From: Ruminococcus_C callidus
GTDB taxonomy: Bacteria; Bacillota; Clostridia; Oscillospirales; Ruminococcaceae
Assembly: GCF_049562855.1 (NCBI RefSeq)
Contig: NZ_CP186925.1
Location: 2,418,001 to 2,482,000 of the forward strand
Direction of reading: 5' to 3'
Length of the DNA: 64,000 bases
Shown here in pieces: positions 9,037 to 16,585 of this stretch; position 1 is the first letter of the stretch, and every line of letters starts with the position of its first letter. The translations under genes and the position numbers were made by a program. The notes beneath the pieces were generated by a model. It did no database searches. It saw only the letters and a program-made list of their open reading frames with translations, and had not been told where the DNA came from.

Positions 9037-10002
9037 ATGTGTGCAGTGTTTGGATTTTTAGACTACAAGGGTAAGACCAGTAATGCCGTTTTGAAAAAGC
9101 TGATACACTACCTCTCAGTCGCTGCGGAAGTCCGTGGCACAGACGCAACGGGAATCGCCTACGTCCGGGACGGCAGCATGGTCACCTACAAAAAGCCCAA
9201 GCCGTCACACAAGGTCAAGCTGTTCTTCCCCAGAGGGACACGATCGGTCATCGGGCACACCCGGTTCACGACACAGGGCAGCGAAAAGCGGAACTGCAAC
9301 AACCACCCGTTCGAGGGGCACTGCGGCACAGAGGCGTTCGCCCTCGCCCACAACGGCGTGCTGTACAACGACAGGGAGCTTCGCCGGGAACAGCATCTCC
9401 CAACGACACCGATCGAAACCGACAGCTACATCGCCGTGCAGCTTCTGGAACAGGGGCAGCAGCTGGACACGGAAAACATCAAACGCATGGCAGGACTTGT
9501 GGAGGGCAGCTTTGTCTTTACGATTTTGAGAAATGACAATACGCTGTTTCTGGTGAAAGGCAATAACCCGCTGACTTTGTATCATTTTCCCGCACTGGGA
9601 TTGTACGTTTACGCCAGCACAAAGAGCATTTTGGACAATGCTTTGAAAAAGGTAAAGCTGAATGGCAAGTACAGCGAAGTCGATGTTTCAGAGGGTGAAA
9701 TCGTCAAAATGTCTTCGAGTGGCAATCTCCATAAGAGCACCTTTACCATGCAGGACTACATCCATACCATGTTCAACCCATACAATTGGAATTACCTGAA
9801 CTATGCAAAATGGTGGGAAGCGAACGAACGGGAAGAACTGCTGTTGGAGTACTGCGGTACATTTGGCGTTTCGGAAGAAGAAGTAGAATTGTTGCTGGAA
9901 GTCGGCTATGATCCGGACGAGATCGAAGAACTGCTCATGGATACAGCGGCAATGGAGGAAGCAATTAACGAGGCGAAAACACTGTTACAGTGTGAAGCAT
10001 AA
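9037..10002 (+). CDS. Class II glutamine amidotransferase
   Basis: A 321-residue protein starting MCAVFGF, which places the catalytic N-terminal nucleophile at Cys2 after Met removal. The typical glutamine-binding motifs follow: RGTDATGIA, GHTRFTTQG, NNHPF and ALAHNGVLYND. The glutaminase domain fills about 230 residues; the tail is acidic and helical with no synthase domain. It therefore probably hydrolyses glutamine to feed a partner, most likely the amidoligase one base upstream. A pairing of these two families has been predicted by comparative genomics. Confidence 0.85.
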   Translation: MCAVFGFLDYKGKTSNAVLKKLIHYLSVAAEVRGTDATGIAYVRDGSMVTYKKPKPSHKVKLFFPRGTRSVIGHTRFTTQGSEKRNCNNHPFEGHCGTEAFALAHNGVLYNDRELRREQHLPTTPIETDSYIAVQLLEQGQQLDTENIKRMAGLVEGSFVFTILRNDNTLFLVKGNNPLTLYHFPALGLYVYASTKSILDNALKKVKLNGKYSEVDVSEGEIVKMSSSGNLHKSTFTMQDYIHTMFNPYNWNYLNYAKWWEANEREELLLEYCGTFGVSEEEVELLLEVGYDPDEIEELLMDTAAMEEAINEAKTLLQCEA

Positions 10003-10031
10003 ATCAAAACGAAAAATTGGAGGAATTTGAC

Positions 10032-10145
10032 ATGAAGGAATTTATCGCAGGACTGGTACTGACACTGGTGATCGGCGGCATCGGGATCGCCATCGAAATG
10101 CAGGAACGGGAGGAGGTGAAGTACATCAATGCCGATTGCAATTGA
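10032..10145 (+). CDS. Small membrane peptide, 37 aa
   Basis: ATG 10032 follows GGAGGAAT. The peptide has one hydrophobic helix (about residues 4-21, FIAGLVLTLVIGGIGIAI) and a charged tail. It directly follows the amidotransferase, so may belong to that operon. The function is unknown. Confidence 0.55.
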   Translation: MKEFIAGLVLTLVIGGIGIAIEMQEREEVKYINADCN

Positions 10146-10209
10146 AATGTTTCTGGCAGGAGTCGCCTGCGGCGTAGAACTGCTGGCACTGGTCAAGAAG
10201 AGTAAGTAA
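10129..10209 (+). CDS. Small membrane peptide, 26 aa, overlapping the previous one
   Basis: ATG 10129 lies 8-10 bases after a strong GGGAGGAGG inside the previous gene and overlaps it by 17 bases in another frame. The product is hydrophobic (IEMFLAGVACGVELLALV) with a KKSK end. The good ribosome site and stop just before a terminator argue that it is translated. Confidence 0.5.
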   Translation: MPIAIEMFLAGVACGVELLALVKKSK

Positions 10210-10223
10210 AAATTCTGTTTGCG

Positions 10224-10256
10224 GGAGGCTTGGCATGACGCTGAGCCTCTTTTTTT
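10224..10256 (+). terminator. Terminator after the amidoligase operon
   Basis: GAGGCT (10225-10230) pairs with AGCCTC (10244-10249), with an inner GC/GC step, then seven T. Confidence 0.7.
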
Positions 10257-10278
10257 GAAACAAAATTGGAGGAAAATC

Positions 10279-10596
10279 ATGCAAAAATTACACTCTATTG
10301 CAACTATTTCAAATGCTGCAATGCCGTCAGATCTCAAATCATATCTGGTGCAGAAAATGGAAAACATCGAAAAAACCTATCACTGTGACATGGGTGATAT
10401 CCTTTCTGTAATTCTCTTAGAAAAACAGGAGAAATCCTATCTGCTCGACAAAGGTTTGGAATTCTATGAGATCCTTTCCTTTTCCCACTCTGACTGGATC
10501 CACACTGTCTGGGCATCTTCGGACGGATACAGCGAGGATATCTACATCCCATTTTCCACAGAAGCACAGGAACTTGTGGAAAGAAGATGCTGCTGA
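10279..10596 (+). CDS. Unknown 105-residue protein
   Basis: Start ATG 10279 follows TTGGAGG. The protein is soluble and mixed alpha/beta in appearance with no recognised motif, ending ERRCC. It overlaps the DUF960 gene by 10 bases, so the two are probably co-translated. Confidence 0.6.
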   Translation: MQKLHSIATISNAAMPSDLKSYLVQKMENIEKTYHCDMGDILSVILLEKQEKSYLLDKGLEFYEILSFSHSDWIHTVWASSDGYSEDIYIPFSTEAQELVERRCC

Positions 10597-10898
10597 TGTT
10601 TTCGGGAAACCGCTATCTGACAAAAAGAATCCATGAGGAACTACCGCTTTTTCTGCAATTATTTCTCTGGAACTGCATTGCAGAACTGCCTGTTCCCAAG
10701 GATTATCTGCAAATATTTCGGCTTTCCGGAGCAGGCAGCCAGCAGATCATTTTGCATTGTCAGGAAGTTCCGCCTTATGAAAAATGCTATCAGTTTGCCG
10801 TGCCGTTTTCGCCGGTCACAGCGAAAATCTATGTGATTGCAGAATATGATGCAAACCAAAAGCCCTATGCCACCATGCTGTTTGCAGAAGAATACTAA
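10587..10898 (+). CDS. DUF960-family protein
   Basis: The 103-residue product has the layout of DUF960: an N-terminal RYLTKRIHEELP, a central LWNCIAELPVPKDYLQIFRL, IILHCQEVPPYEKCY, and an end reading YATMLFAEEY. This family is common on Gram-positive plasmids and islands, and its function is unknown. The start overlaps the upstream gene. Its place just before an integrase fits an island end. Confidence 0.65.
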   Translation: MLLMFSGNRYLTKRIHEELPLFLQLFLWNCIAELPVPKDYLQIFRLSGAGSQQIILHCQEVPPYEKCYQFAVPFSPVTAKIYVIAEYDANQKPYATMLFAEEY

Positions 10899-10966
10899 TC
10901 TTTTTCCGTCTTTTTCAAGAAAAGCCCGAAGAACATTCTGTTATACTTTTCAAAGGAGGCGGTTTT

Positions 10967-12109
10967 ATGCCATATACCGGTCATGTGCGAAAGCGGACGA
11001 CCAAATCCGGGATCACAACCTATCAGGTCATCGTGGAAGAAGAATCCTCTTTTGCCAACGGAAAACGCAAACGCTATTACAAGACCATTCAGGGCGGGAA
11101 AAAACAAGCAGAAAAAGTCATGCGGGATATGATCCATGAACTGGAAACCAGAACTTTTGTCAAAGACAATCGGATCACGGTTCGGGATTTCATGCACCAG
11201 TGGCTGGAGATCTACGTAAAAAATCAGCTCTCCCCTACCACTGTACAGCACTACATCGATCAGACGGAAAAGTACATCATTCCACAGTTTGGAGATACCT
11301 GTTTGCAGCAACTGAAAAACATCGACATTCAGAAATGGGTCTTTTCCCTGCAAAAGGCATCTCCCAGAACAGGAAAGCCGCTTTCGCCCAAAACGATCAA
11401 AAACATTATGTTGAATCTCTCGGCGGCAATGAAAAAGGCAGTCATGCTGGAACTGATTCCGAAGAATCCCTGTGACGATCTCACACTGCCCAAGCTGGAA
11501 CATTACCAGCCGGAAATGTACAGCATGGAAGAAGTGGAGACCCTGCTGCAATGTGCCAGAAACACTGCCCTTTATCTGCCACTGATGATCGAGATTTGTT
11601 TGGGTCTGCGGCGTGGAGAACTGCTCGCACTGCGGTGGCATCATGTGGATTTTCAAACCGGCTGTCTTACTGTCGAAGAAAATCTGGTAACTGTCAACAA
11701 TCAAACGATCACCAAAGCCCCGAAAACACAAAGCGGCAGACGGGAGATTCAGATTCCCGGAACGCTGCTGCGGCTGTTGAAAAACACCAAAGAAGAACGC
11801 CACGCCGGACAAAATGATTACATCGTCTGCCAGGAGGACGGCTCTCCCTACAAAAGCGATTCCTTTTCCATGAAGTTTCGGCGATTTCTGAAAGCCAACG
11901 ATCTGAAGCACATTCGGTTTCATGACCTTCGGCATATCAATGCCACGATCATGCTTTCGCTTGGTATCTCTCCCAAGGTCGCACAGGAGCGGCTGGGACA
12001 TTCCAGCTATCAGATCACCATGGACATTTACAGTCATGTGCTGAAAAAAGTCGAACAGGAAGCCGCCGACAAGCTGGATGCTGCTCTGTTTGAACAGAAC
12101 CCTGCATAA
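10967..12109 (+). CDS. int: Tyrosine recombinase (integrase) of the left island
   Basis: A 380-residue phage-type integrase. AAAGGAGG precedes ATG 10967. It has an N-terminal arm-binding domain, a SAM-like core-binding domain (about 65-160), and a catalytic domain with Arg in LGLRRGELLALRW, HDLRH, LGHSS and the nucleophile Tyr in TMDIYSHV. It is followed by its own terminator and ends about 490 bases before the tRNA-fMet fragment. It probably mobilises the DNA to its left; its other attachment site is outside the window. Confidence 0.9.
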   Translation: MPYTGHVRKRTTKSGITTYQVIVEEESSFANGKRKRYYKTIQGGKKQAEKVMRDMIHELETRTFVKDNRITVRDFMHQWLEIYVKNQLSPTTVQHYIDQTEKYIIPQFGDTCLQQLKNIDIQKWVFSLQKASPRTGKPLSPKTIKNIMLNLSAAMKKAVMLELIPKNPCDDLTLPKLEHYQPEMYSMEEVETLLQCARNTALYLPLMIEICLGLRRGELLALRWHHVDFQTGCLTVEENLVTVNNQTITKAPKTQSGRREIQIPGTLLRLLKNTKEERHAGQNDYIVCQEDGSPYKSDSFSMKFRRFLKANDLKHIRFHDLRHINATIMLSLGISPKVAQERLGHSSYQITMDIYSHVLKKVEQEAADKLDAALFEQNPA

Positions 12110-12110
12110 G

Positions 12111-12154
12111 AAAAATACCTGGAATTCCAACAACGGGATTCCAGGTATTTTTTT
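12111..12154 (+). terminator. Terminator of the left integrase
   Basis: A long perfect stem, AATACCTGGAATTCC with GGATTCCAGGTATT, around a short loop, followed by a T run. Confidence 0.85.
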
Positions 12155-12490
12155 CGGAAGTGGAAGAAGATTTTATAGAGGGTTTGGGGAAGGGTATCAC
12201 TTTTTTCACTGGGTGGGGTGGTGAGGAAAGAGATGTTCCCTTTTACAACCATATTCAATTTTCAGAAAAATCAGCATTCTAACCTTCAATTTTAATGTCA
12301 AAGTCCCACTCCACCAACAAAATTAAAAATGTCGCAGGCATCCAGAACTTTTCGGACGTTTTCAGCCCCGTCCTATCAAAAATGGGCATTCTGCCATTTC
12401 ATGCCGACGGATTCGCCGACGAGCACGAACCATTGCCGACCTGGCAGTTTTCAAGTCAACAAAAAATGAGCCGAGAAAACTCGACTCACA
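12155..12490. other. Intergenic stretch without a convincing gene
   Basis: No open frame here has a ribosome site; the forward frame at 12295-12498 looks accidental. GCCGAC occurs three times within about 50 bases (roughly 12400-12445) and could be part of an attachment-site arm region for the neighbouring integrases. Confidence 0.4.
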
Positions 12491-12494
12491 AGGA

Positions 12495-12523
12495 TTGACA
12501 AAAAGCATTCATCATGATATAAT
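12495..12523 (+). promoter_or_regulatory. Consensus sigma-A promoter next to the attachment site
   Basis: TTGACA at 12495-12500 and TATAAT at 12518-12523 with exactly 17 bases between them. Transcription would start near 12530, at the first base of the hairpin RNA below. No gene follows before a terminator. Confidence 0.7.
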
Positions 12524-12526
12524 AAA

Positions 12527-12597
12527 AAAAGAACATTCAGGCAAATCAACAGCTAAACTTGCACCTCCAGCTGTTTCACTTGCTTGAATGTTCTTTT
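12527..12597 (+). ncRNA. Candidate small hairpin RNA with anti-Shine-Dalgarno loop (or bidirectional terminator)
   Basis: Outer stem 12527-12539 pairs with 12585-12597, GCAA 12541-12544 with TTGC 12580-12583, and an inner stem AACAGCT/AGCTGTT (12548-12554, 12569-12575) closes a 14-base loop containing CACCTCC, the same bases as the 16S rRNA anti-Shine-Dalgarno. The 3' arm ends in TTCTTTT. With the promoter just upstream this would give a roughly 70-base RNA. Read on the other strand it ends in seven T and would serve as the terminator of the tRNA-fMet gene. Both uses are possible. Confidence 0.5.
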
Positions 12598-12602
12598 CCA
12601 TT

Positions 12603-12647
12603 TGGTTGCGGGAGCCAGATTTGAACTGACGACCTTCGGGTTATGAG
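12603..12647 (-). tRNA. 3' half of initiator tRNA-fMet (CAT), attachment site of the ICE
   Basis: The reverse complement reads from the anticodon loop CTCATAA through AACCCGAAGGTCG and the T arm (TTCAAAT loop, GTCAG/CTGGC stem) to the acceptor TCCCGCA, A and CCA, as in initiator tRNA. Similarity stops just 5' of the anticodon loop, so this is only the 3' half. Such fragments are left when tyrosine integrases use a tRNA 3' end as target; the intact tRNA should lie at the far end of the ICE, beyond this window. Confidence 0.88.
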
Positions 12648-12795
12648 TTGAAAGAATCTGTTTCATGCAGCTAATATTATTGCATATTTTCATGTAACTC
12701 CTCCTTGAGAATAAAATCAACCAAATACCATAATGTTCTTAAAAGAGTAAATACTTTCATGTGGTATTATGATATGCAAGGAGGTATTAATTATC

Positions 12796-13788
12796 ATGAA
12801 AAAGAATCAAAAAGACATTTTGCTACAAGATTGGCTTGATACGTGGTATGAGATTTACGCAAAACCGTTCGTAAAAAAATCAACACTGGTTTCTTACGAA
12901 TGCTACATTCGTCTTCATATCAAGCCATATATCGGAAATATCAAATTGTGTGATTTTAACACGATGACATTTCAACGCTTTTTCAATCAACAGTTTCAAA
13001 ACGGCAGCTGCAAAGGGACAGCACTTTCTCCCAAAACCATCTATAATCTGCGAATGATGCTTCATGAAGCAATCGGCGATGCCGTAAAGAATGACTTAAT
13101 GAAGTGCAACTATATAGAATACGTTAAACTTCCAAAGCTTCAAAAAGAAGATCAGCGTGTTCTTACGAAAAAGGAACAAGCAAAGCTTCTTACAACACTG
13201 AAGGCAAGCGATGATCCGTTTGCTTTCGGTGTTTTTTTCTGTCTTGCTACAGGAATACGTTTGGGAGAGTTGTGCGGTTTACGCTGGAGCGACTTTTCAG
13301 AACACAACGGAAAAGTAACTGTACACATTCAGAGAACTTTAAACCGTATTCCGGACTTGGAAAAAGGCACGGGAACGATTATTAACATTTCAGCTCCAAA
13401 GACAAAAGCTGCAAACAGAATCATCCCATTGAATCAAACTGTGGTTGAATTCTTGAAAAAGCATTGGATGAAACAGACAGAGTTACTTGGAAAAGAATAT
13501 GCTACAGGAGATCACTATGTTCTTAGCCGTATTCCAAACAAACCAGTAGAACCAAAATTCATGCAGATGCGTTTCAAACGTTTTCTATGCGAGTCTCATA
13601 TAACTGATGCAAACTTCCATGCATTGCGACACACTTTCGCTACAAGGGCTCTGGAAGCAAATGTAGATTATAAGACACTTAGTGTACTTCTTGGACACGC
13701 TAATGTCACTACAACAATGAATTTGTATCAGCATATTCTATTAGATCAAAAAATCGTTGCAATGGAAAAAATCCTACAGCAATTTTGA
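12796..13788 (+). CDS. int: Tyrosine recombinase (ICE integrase)
   Basis: I choose ATG 12796, 11 bases after AAGGAGG, over the earlier in-frame ATG 12769; this gives 330 residues. Catalytic motifs: Arg in ATGIRLGELCGLRW, HALRHTFATRA, LLGHANVTTTMNLYQHI with the nucleophile Tyr. It lies about 150 bases from the tRNA fragment and is the natural enzyme for integration at tRNA-fMet. It is unlike the left integrase at sequence level, so two separate elements meet at this site. Confidence 0.9.
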   Translation: MKKNQKDILLQDWLDTWYEIYAKPFVKKSTLVSYECYIRLHIKPYIGNIKLCDFNTMTFQRFFNQQFQNGSCKGTALSPKTIYNLRMMLHEAIGDAVKNDLMKCNYIEYVKLPKLQKEDQRVLTKKEQAKLLTTLKASDDPFAFGVFFCLATGIRLGELCGLRWSDFSEHNGKVTVHIQRTLNRIPDLEKGTGTIINISAPKTKAANRIIPLNQTVVEFLKKHWMKQTELLGKEYATGDHYVLSRIPNKPVEPKFMQMRFKRFLCESHITDANFHALRHTFATRALEANVDYKTLSVLLGHANVTTTMNLYQHILLDQKIVAMEKILQQF

Positions 13789-13816
13789 TACTGAAAACGA
13801 AATAAATATTTTTCGT

Positions 13817-13846
13817 AAAGCTCATGCCGTTGGCGTGAGCTTTTTT
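13817..13846 (+). terminator. Terminator of the ICE integrase
   Basis: AAAGCTCATGCC and GGCGTGAGC form a stem with a short loop, followed by six T. Confidence 0.8.
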
Positions 13847-13871
13847 ATTGCCCAAAGGAGGTTTTTAATCT

Positions 13872-14222
13872 ATGAACGCTGAAAAAAAGAGTGATTGGTA
13901 TTTGGCAAGAAAAAAGATGCTGCGTCATGAAAAATATCTCATAGAAAAAGATCAAGAACATGGCGTCTTTCTTTCAGGTGATACAGAGATTGCCGCAAAC
14001 ATTGACGTTTATAAAGCAGTAGAACGAAATATGATGTTCGCAAAATTACGAAAAACCATTCAGCAGCTCAATGAAAAAGAACAGTATCTAATCACTTGCA
14101 TTTATTTTCGTGATATGACAATTCGCCAGTATGCGAAAGAACAACACATTGCCTATGCAACTGCATGGGAACGTCATGATAAACTCTTGAAAAAGATGAA
14201 AAACGTAATGATTTCTGTGTAA
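13872..14222 (+). CDS. Sigma-70 region 4-like regulator
   Basis: A 116-residue protein after AAAGGAGG. Its C-terminal half (LNEKEQYLITCIYFRDMTIRQYAKEQ region) is a helix-turn-helix of the sigma-70 region 4 kind, with no region 2. Such small proteins commonly head ICE modules and are thought to regulate excision or transfer genes. Confidence 0.65.
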   Translation: MNAEKKSDWYLARKKMLRHEKYLIEKDQEHGVFLSGDTEIAANIDVYKAVERNMMFAKLRKTIQQLNEKEQYLITCIYFRDMTIRQYAKEQHIAYATAWERHDKLLKKMKNVMISV

Positions 14223-14307
14223 AACGGCACATCCACACAAACACGCATATGAAAAACCTTATTTTACAAAAATATGAAATTGCAAAAAGGCAAAAGGAGT
14301 GTTTTAC

Positions 14308-14607
14308 TTGCAAAAGATAATTTCTCATGGCTTTATCGCATTGAAACCAGAAAAAATTTCTGAATTGTCACTGGAAGCATATGGTGTTCTTTCCATGATG
14401 GTAAACGACCCTCAATGTGACTTCATAACCCTTCAGGAACTTTGTGAACTTTCTCCGAAAGACAGCAAATCGACCTTGAAAAGCATCTTGGAGGAACTCG
14501 TAAATAAAAACTGGGTTTTCGAAACAGTCGATAACAAATTTATGGTAAACAAAGAAAAAATGATTATGAATATGACTTACGTAGGTGCAACGATCAATAG
14601 GGGGTGA
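14308..14607 (+). CDS. Small winged-helix-like regulatory protein
   Basis: TTG 14308 is preferred over GTG 14299 because AAAAGGAG ends 10 bases before it; 99 residues. The middle (TLQELCELSPKDSKSTLKSILEELVNK) looks like a winged-helix DNA-binding unit. The stop overlaps the start of the replication gene (ATGA), indicating coupling. Confidence 0.55.
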   Translation: MQKIISHGFIALKPEKISELSLEAYGVLSMMVNDPQCDFITLQELCELSPKDSKSTLKSILEELVNKNWVFETVDNKFMVNKEKMIMNMTYVGATINRG

Positions 14608-15641
14608 TGATATTGCCGATTGTACGAAAAAAAGTGAAATGTGACTTCACAACAGTACACAATGCATTTCTGCGAGACAACAAACTTGGGGCAACTGCCA
14701 GAGGGGTACTGCTAACAATGATTTCCATGCCGGAAAACTGGAAATTTTCAATCAAGGGATTATCTGCTATTCTTCCCGACGGGGAGCGTAAAATCAGCAC
14801 TGCCCTAAAAGAACTGGAAAATAGAGGGTATTTGATACGCAAGAGAATTTATGTAAACGGAAAAATCGCAGAATGGATTTATCTTTTCAGCGATGAGCCC
14901 ATGGAGGAAGACGAAGAACCGGACCTGCCACCAGATCTGACTGAAACAGAACCACCCACTAAGGACGATACGCAGCATCCTCAAGCTTCAAAAAAGGACG
15001 ATATACCAGCCGCCGAAGATGTACAAAACCTTGATCTACAAAACGTCGATCAAGAAAATGTAGATCAAGAAAACAGCGTCTATAATCAAATACTATATAA
15101 TCAAAGACTATATAATCAAGTATTATATAATCAATATCCTATCCATCACAGTAATACGTTAACTTGTATCAGCGGCTCTGATCGGATAGATGCGGATAGA
15201 TTTGAAATCACACAGCAGTCTGTACTAGAGCAAATAGAGGCTGAGGCATTGCTGTCTGAAAAAAACCGTAAGACAGGAATGCTCTTGTACGATGCTGAAA
15301 CAATCAGGGAATTGGTGAATTGCATCACATGGGTTTACGTTACGCCTAAAACAACTCTGCCTATTTGCGGAGACAACCTGAGCACGGACATTGTCCGAAA
15401 GGAATTTCAGAAATTAACCTGCGAACATATCGCCTACGTACTGGACTGCATTGCTTCTACCGGAGCTGCTATCAAAAACCGCCGAAATTACCTGTTAACG
15501 TGCCTTTACAACGCTCCCACCAGCATGGCAGGCTATTATCGCAATCTTGCCCAACACGATTTTGCAACACAACACAGTACGGAAAATACGGAAACTGACA
15601 AGAGCCCCTATGCCTATGGGCAATTTATAGCAAATTTATAA
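14604..15641 (+). CDS. Replication initiator-like protein with internal 15-bp iterons
   Basis: About 345 residues. The N-terminal 90 residues are a winged helix (TARGVLLTMISMPENW, IKGLSAIL, ALKELENRGYLIRKR). A disordered acidic/proline stretch and a pentapeptide repeat region (about 142-180, units YNQxL) follow, and a C-terminal helical domain (about 215-320) resembles DUF6017-type ends of clostridial ICE replication proteins. The repeats in DNA are strict 15-bp direct repeats, as in RepA_N-type initiators whose origin lies inside the gene. ATG 14604 and TTG 14613 are both possible starts. Confidence 0.6.
   Translation: MMILPIVRKKVKCDFTTVHNAFLRDNKLGATARGVLLTMISMPENWKFSIKGLSAILPDGERKISTALKELENRGYLIRKRIYVNGKIAEWIYLFSDEPMEEDEEPDLPPDLTETEPPTKDDTQHPQASKKDDIPAAEDVQNLDLQNVDQENVDQENSVYNQILYNQRLYNQVLYNQYPIHHSNTLTCISGSDRIDADRFEITQQSVLEQIEAEALLSEKNRKTGMLLYDAETIRELVNCITWVYVTPKTTLPICGDNLSTDIVRKEFQKLTCEHIAYVLDCIASTGAAIKNRRNYLLTCLYNAPTSMAGYYRNLAQHDFATQHSTENTETDKSPYAYGQFIANL
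15033..15140 (+). repeat. 15-bp tandem repeats (candidate intragenic origin iterons)
   Basis: TATAATCAA begins at 15081, 15096, 15111 and 15126, exactly 15 bases apart; before it GATCTACAA/GATCAAGAA units begin at 15033, 15048 and 15063 with the same period. The phase slips by one codon between the sets. The AT-rich second set could also ease strand opening. Confidence 0.6.
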
Positions 15642-15659
15642 TTTCACAGGAGGATTCAC

Positions 15660-16047
15660 ATGAACATGACCATTTTGACACAGAACGACGTATTCCTGAA
15701 CTACGACCATATCATCGCAATCCGAGTTTATTCCGGAGAAGTATCGCTGGATAACGGGAAAACTATCGCTGCATATCAGGTAGTTGCAGATTTATCTATG
15801 CCAATTTTGAATCTGGACGAAACAGAAAACGCACAGGAAGCCCCACAGACGCAGATTGAGCTGGGGGTATACTTCGGACGAGGGAGAATGCCAGAATGCT
15901 GCCAGAGCATTGTCAGAATGGCTTAATAACGCTGATAGCAGACAGCATTTGTTCAAAATGCCAATGGCAAATTCTATTTCCGGATATTCTGACACGAATG
16001 CTGCCGCTTCTAAACTGGAATATCGACCGGATGAAGACGAAGCTTAA
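15660..16047 (+). pseudogene. ICE backbone gene with frameshift at a G run
   Basis: ATG 15660 (after AGGAGGA) opens a frame of 88 codons (MNMTILTQNDVFLNYDHI...). From 15863-15867 (GGGGG) the neighbouring frame carries what looks like the natural continuation, SDEGECQNAARALSEWLNN and on to the stop at 16047. Dropping one G joins them into a protein of about 128 residues. I do not know its function; small proteins with this layout precede PcfB in related ICEs. It could be a real frameshift or a sequence error. Confidence 0.5.
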
Positions 16048-16099
16048 AACTTGCATATAGCCAATACAGGTTACTTTGCGAAGTCGGAGGTGAAAACAT

Positions 16100-16585
16100 A
16101 TGCCAGACGGAACAGAAAAAGATGTCCGAAGTGTCGTCGATCTTGTATTGCAATGCTCAGACATCACCAAGGAGCTAGTACAGCAAGCAATGCGTGACTA
16201 TTTGCAGCAAAACCAAGATAAAAGCACACATGGAAAGACAAGTCTTCGGAAATTAGCCGAACAAAGCAACGGAAACCTAGATTCCATCGAAGTTTCTTCT
16301 GCAAATTTGCAGGATTTCAAGGAAACTGCAAAAAAATATGACATAACATATGCCATAAAACAAGATTCCAGCACTACCCCACCCACAAACCATGTGTTTT
16401 TTGCGACAAATGACACGGATAATTTCAAGCGTGCTTTCACGGAATACGCAGCCGAAGTATCAGAAAAAGCGAAAACACGGTATGAGATACCACGAGAACA
16501 GTTCAAAGCACGTGCTGCTAAGATCGAAAAAGAGCCACGCCAAAAAGAACAGGTTCGAACCAGAGAAAAACAAGAAACGAGATGA
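16100..16585 (+). CDS. PcfB-family (DUF3801) conjugation protein
   Basis: A 161-residue protein. It has the PcfB outline: an N-terminal helical part, a GKTSLRKLAEQ segment, then a beta strand region with VFFATNDTDNFKRAF, and a basic, charged tail. In pCF10 PcfB is a relaxosome/coupling-protein partner. Its stop overlaps the ATG of the coupling protein gene, consistent with joint function. Confidence 0.75.
   Translation: MPDGTEKDVRSVVDLVLQCSDITKELVQQAMRDYLQQNQDKSTHGKTSLRKLAEQSNGNLDSIEVSSANLQDFKETAKKYDITYAIKQDSSTTPPTNHVFFATNDTDNFKRAFTEYAAEVSEKAKTRYEIPREQFKARAAKIEKEPRQKEQVRTREKQETR

Noticed and set aside
10895..12133. 412-codon reverse frame across the left integrase
   Set aside because: Shadow of a clear integrase with all catalytic motifs on the forward strand.
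12295..12498. 67-codon forward frame
   Set aside because: No ribosome site, odd composition, and it runs into the -35 of a consensus promoter.
15081..15140. TATAATCAA repeats as four promoters
   Set aside because: They are in strict 15-base phase inside a coding region and lack -35 partners, so iterons fit better.
15856..16047. Separate 63-codon gene
   Set aside because: It has no start signal and reads better as the frameshifted end of the gene at 15660.
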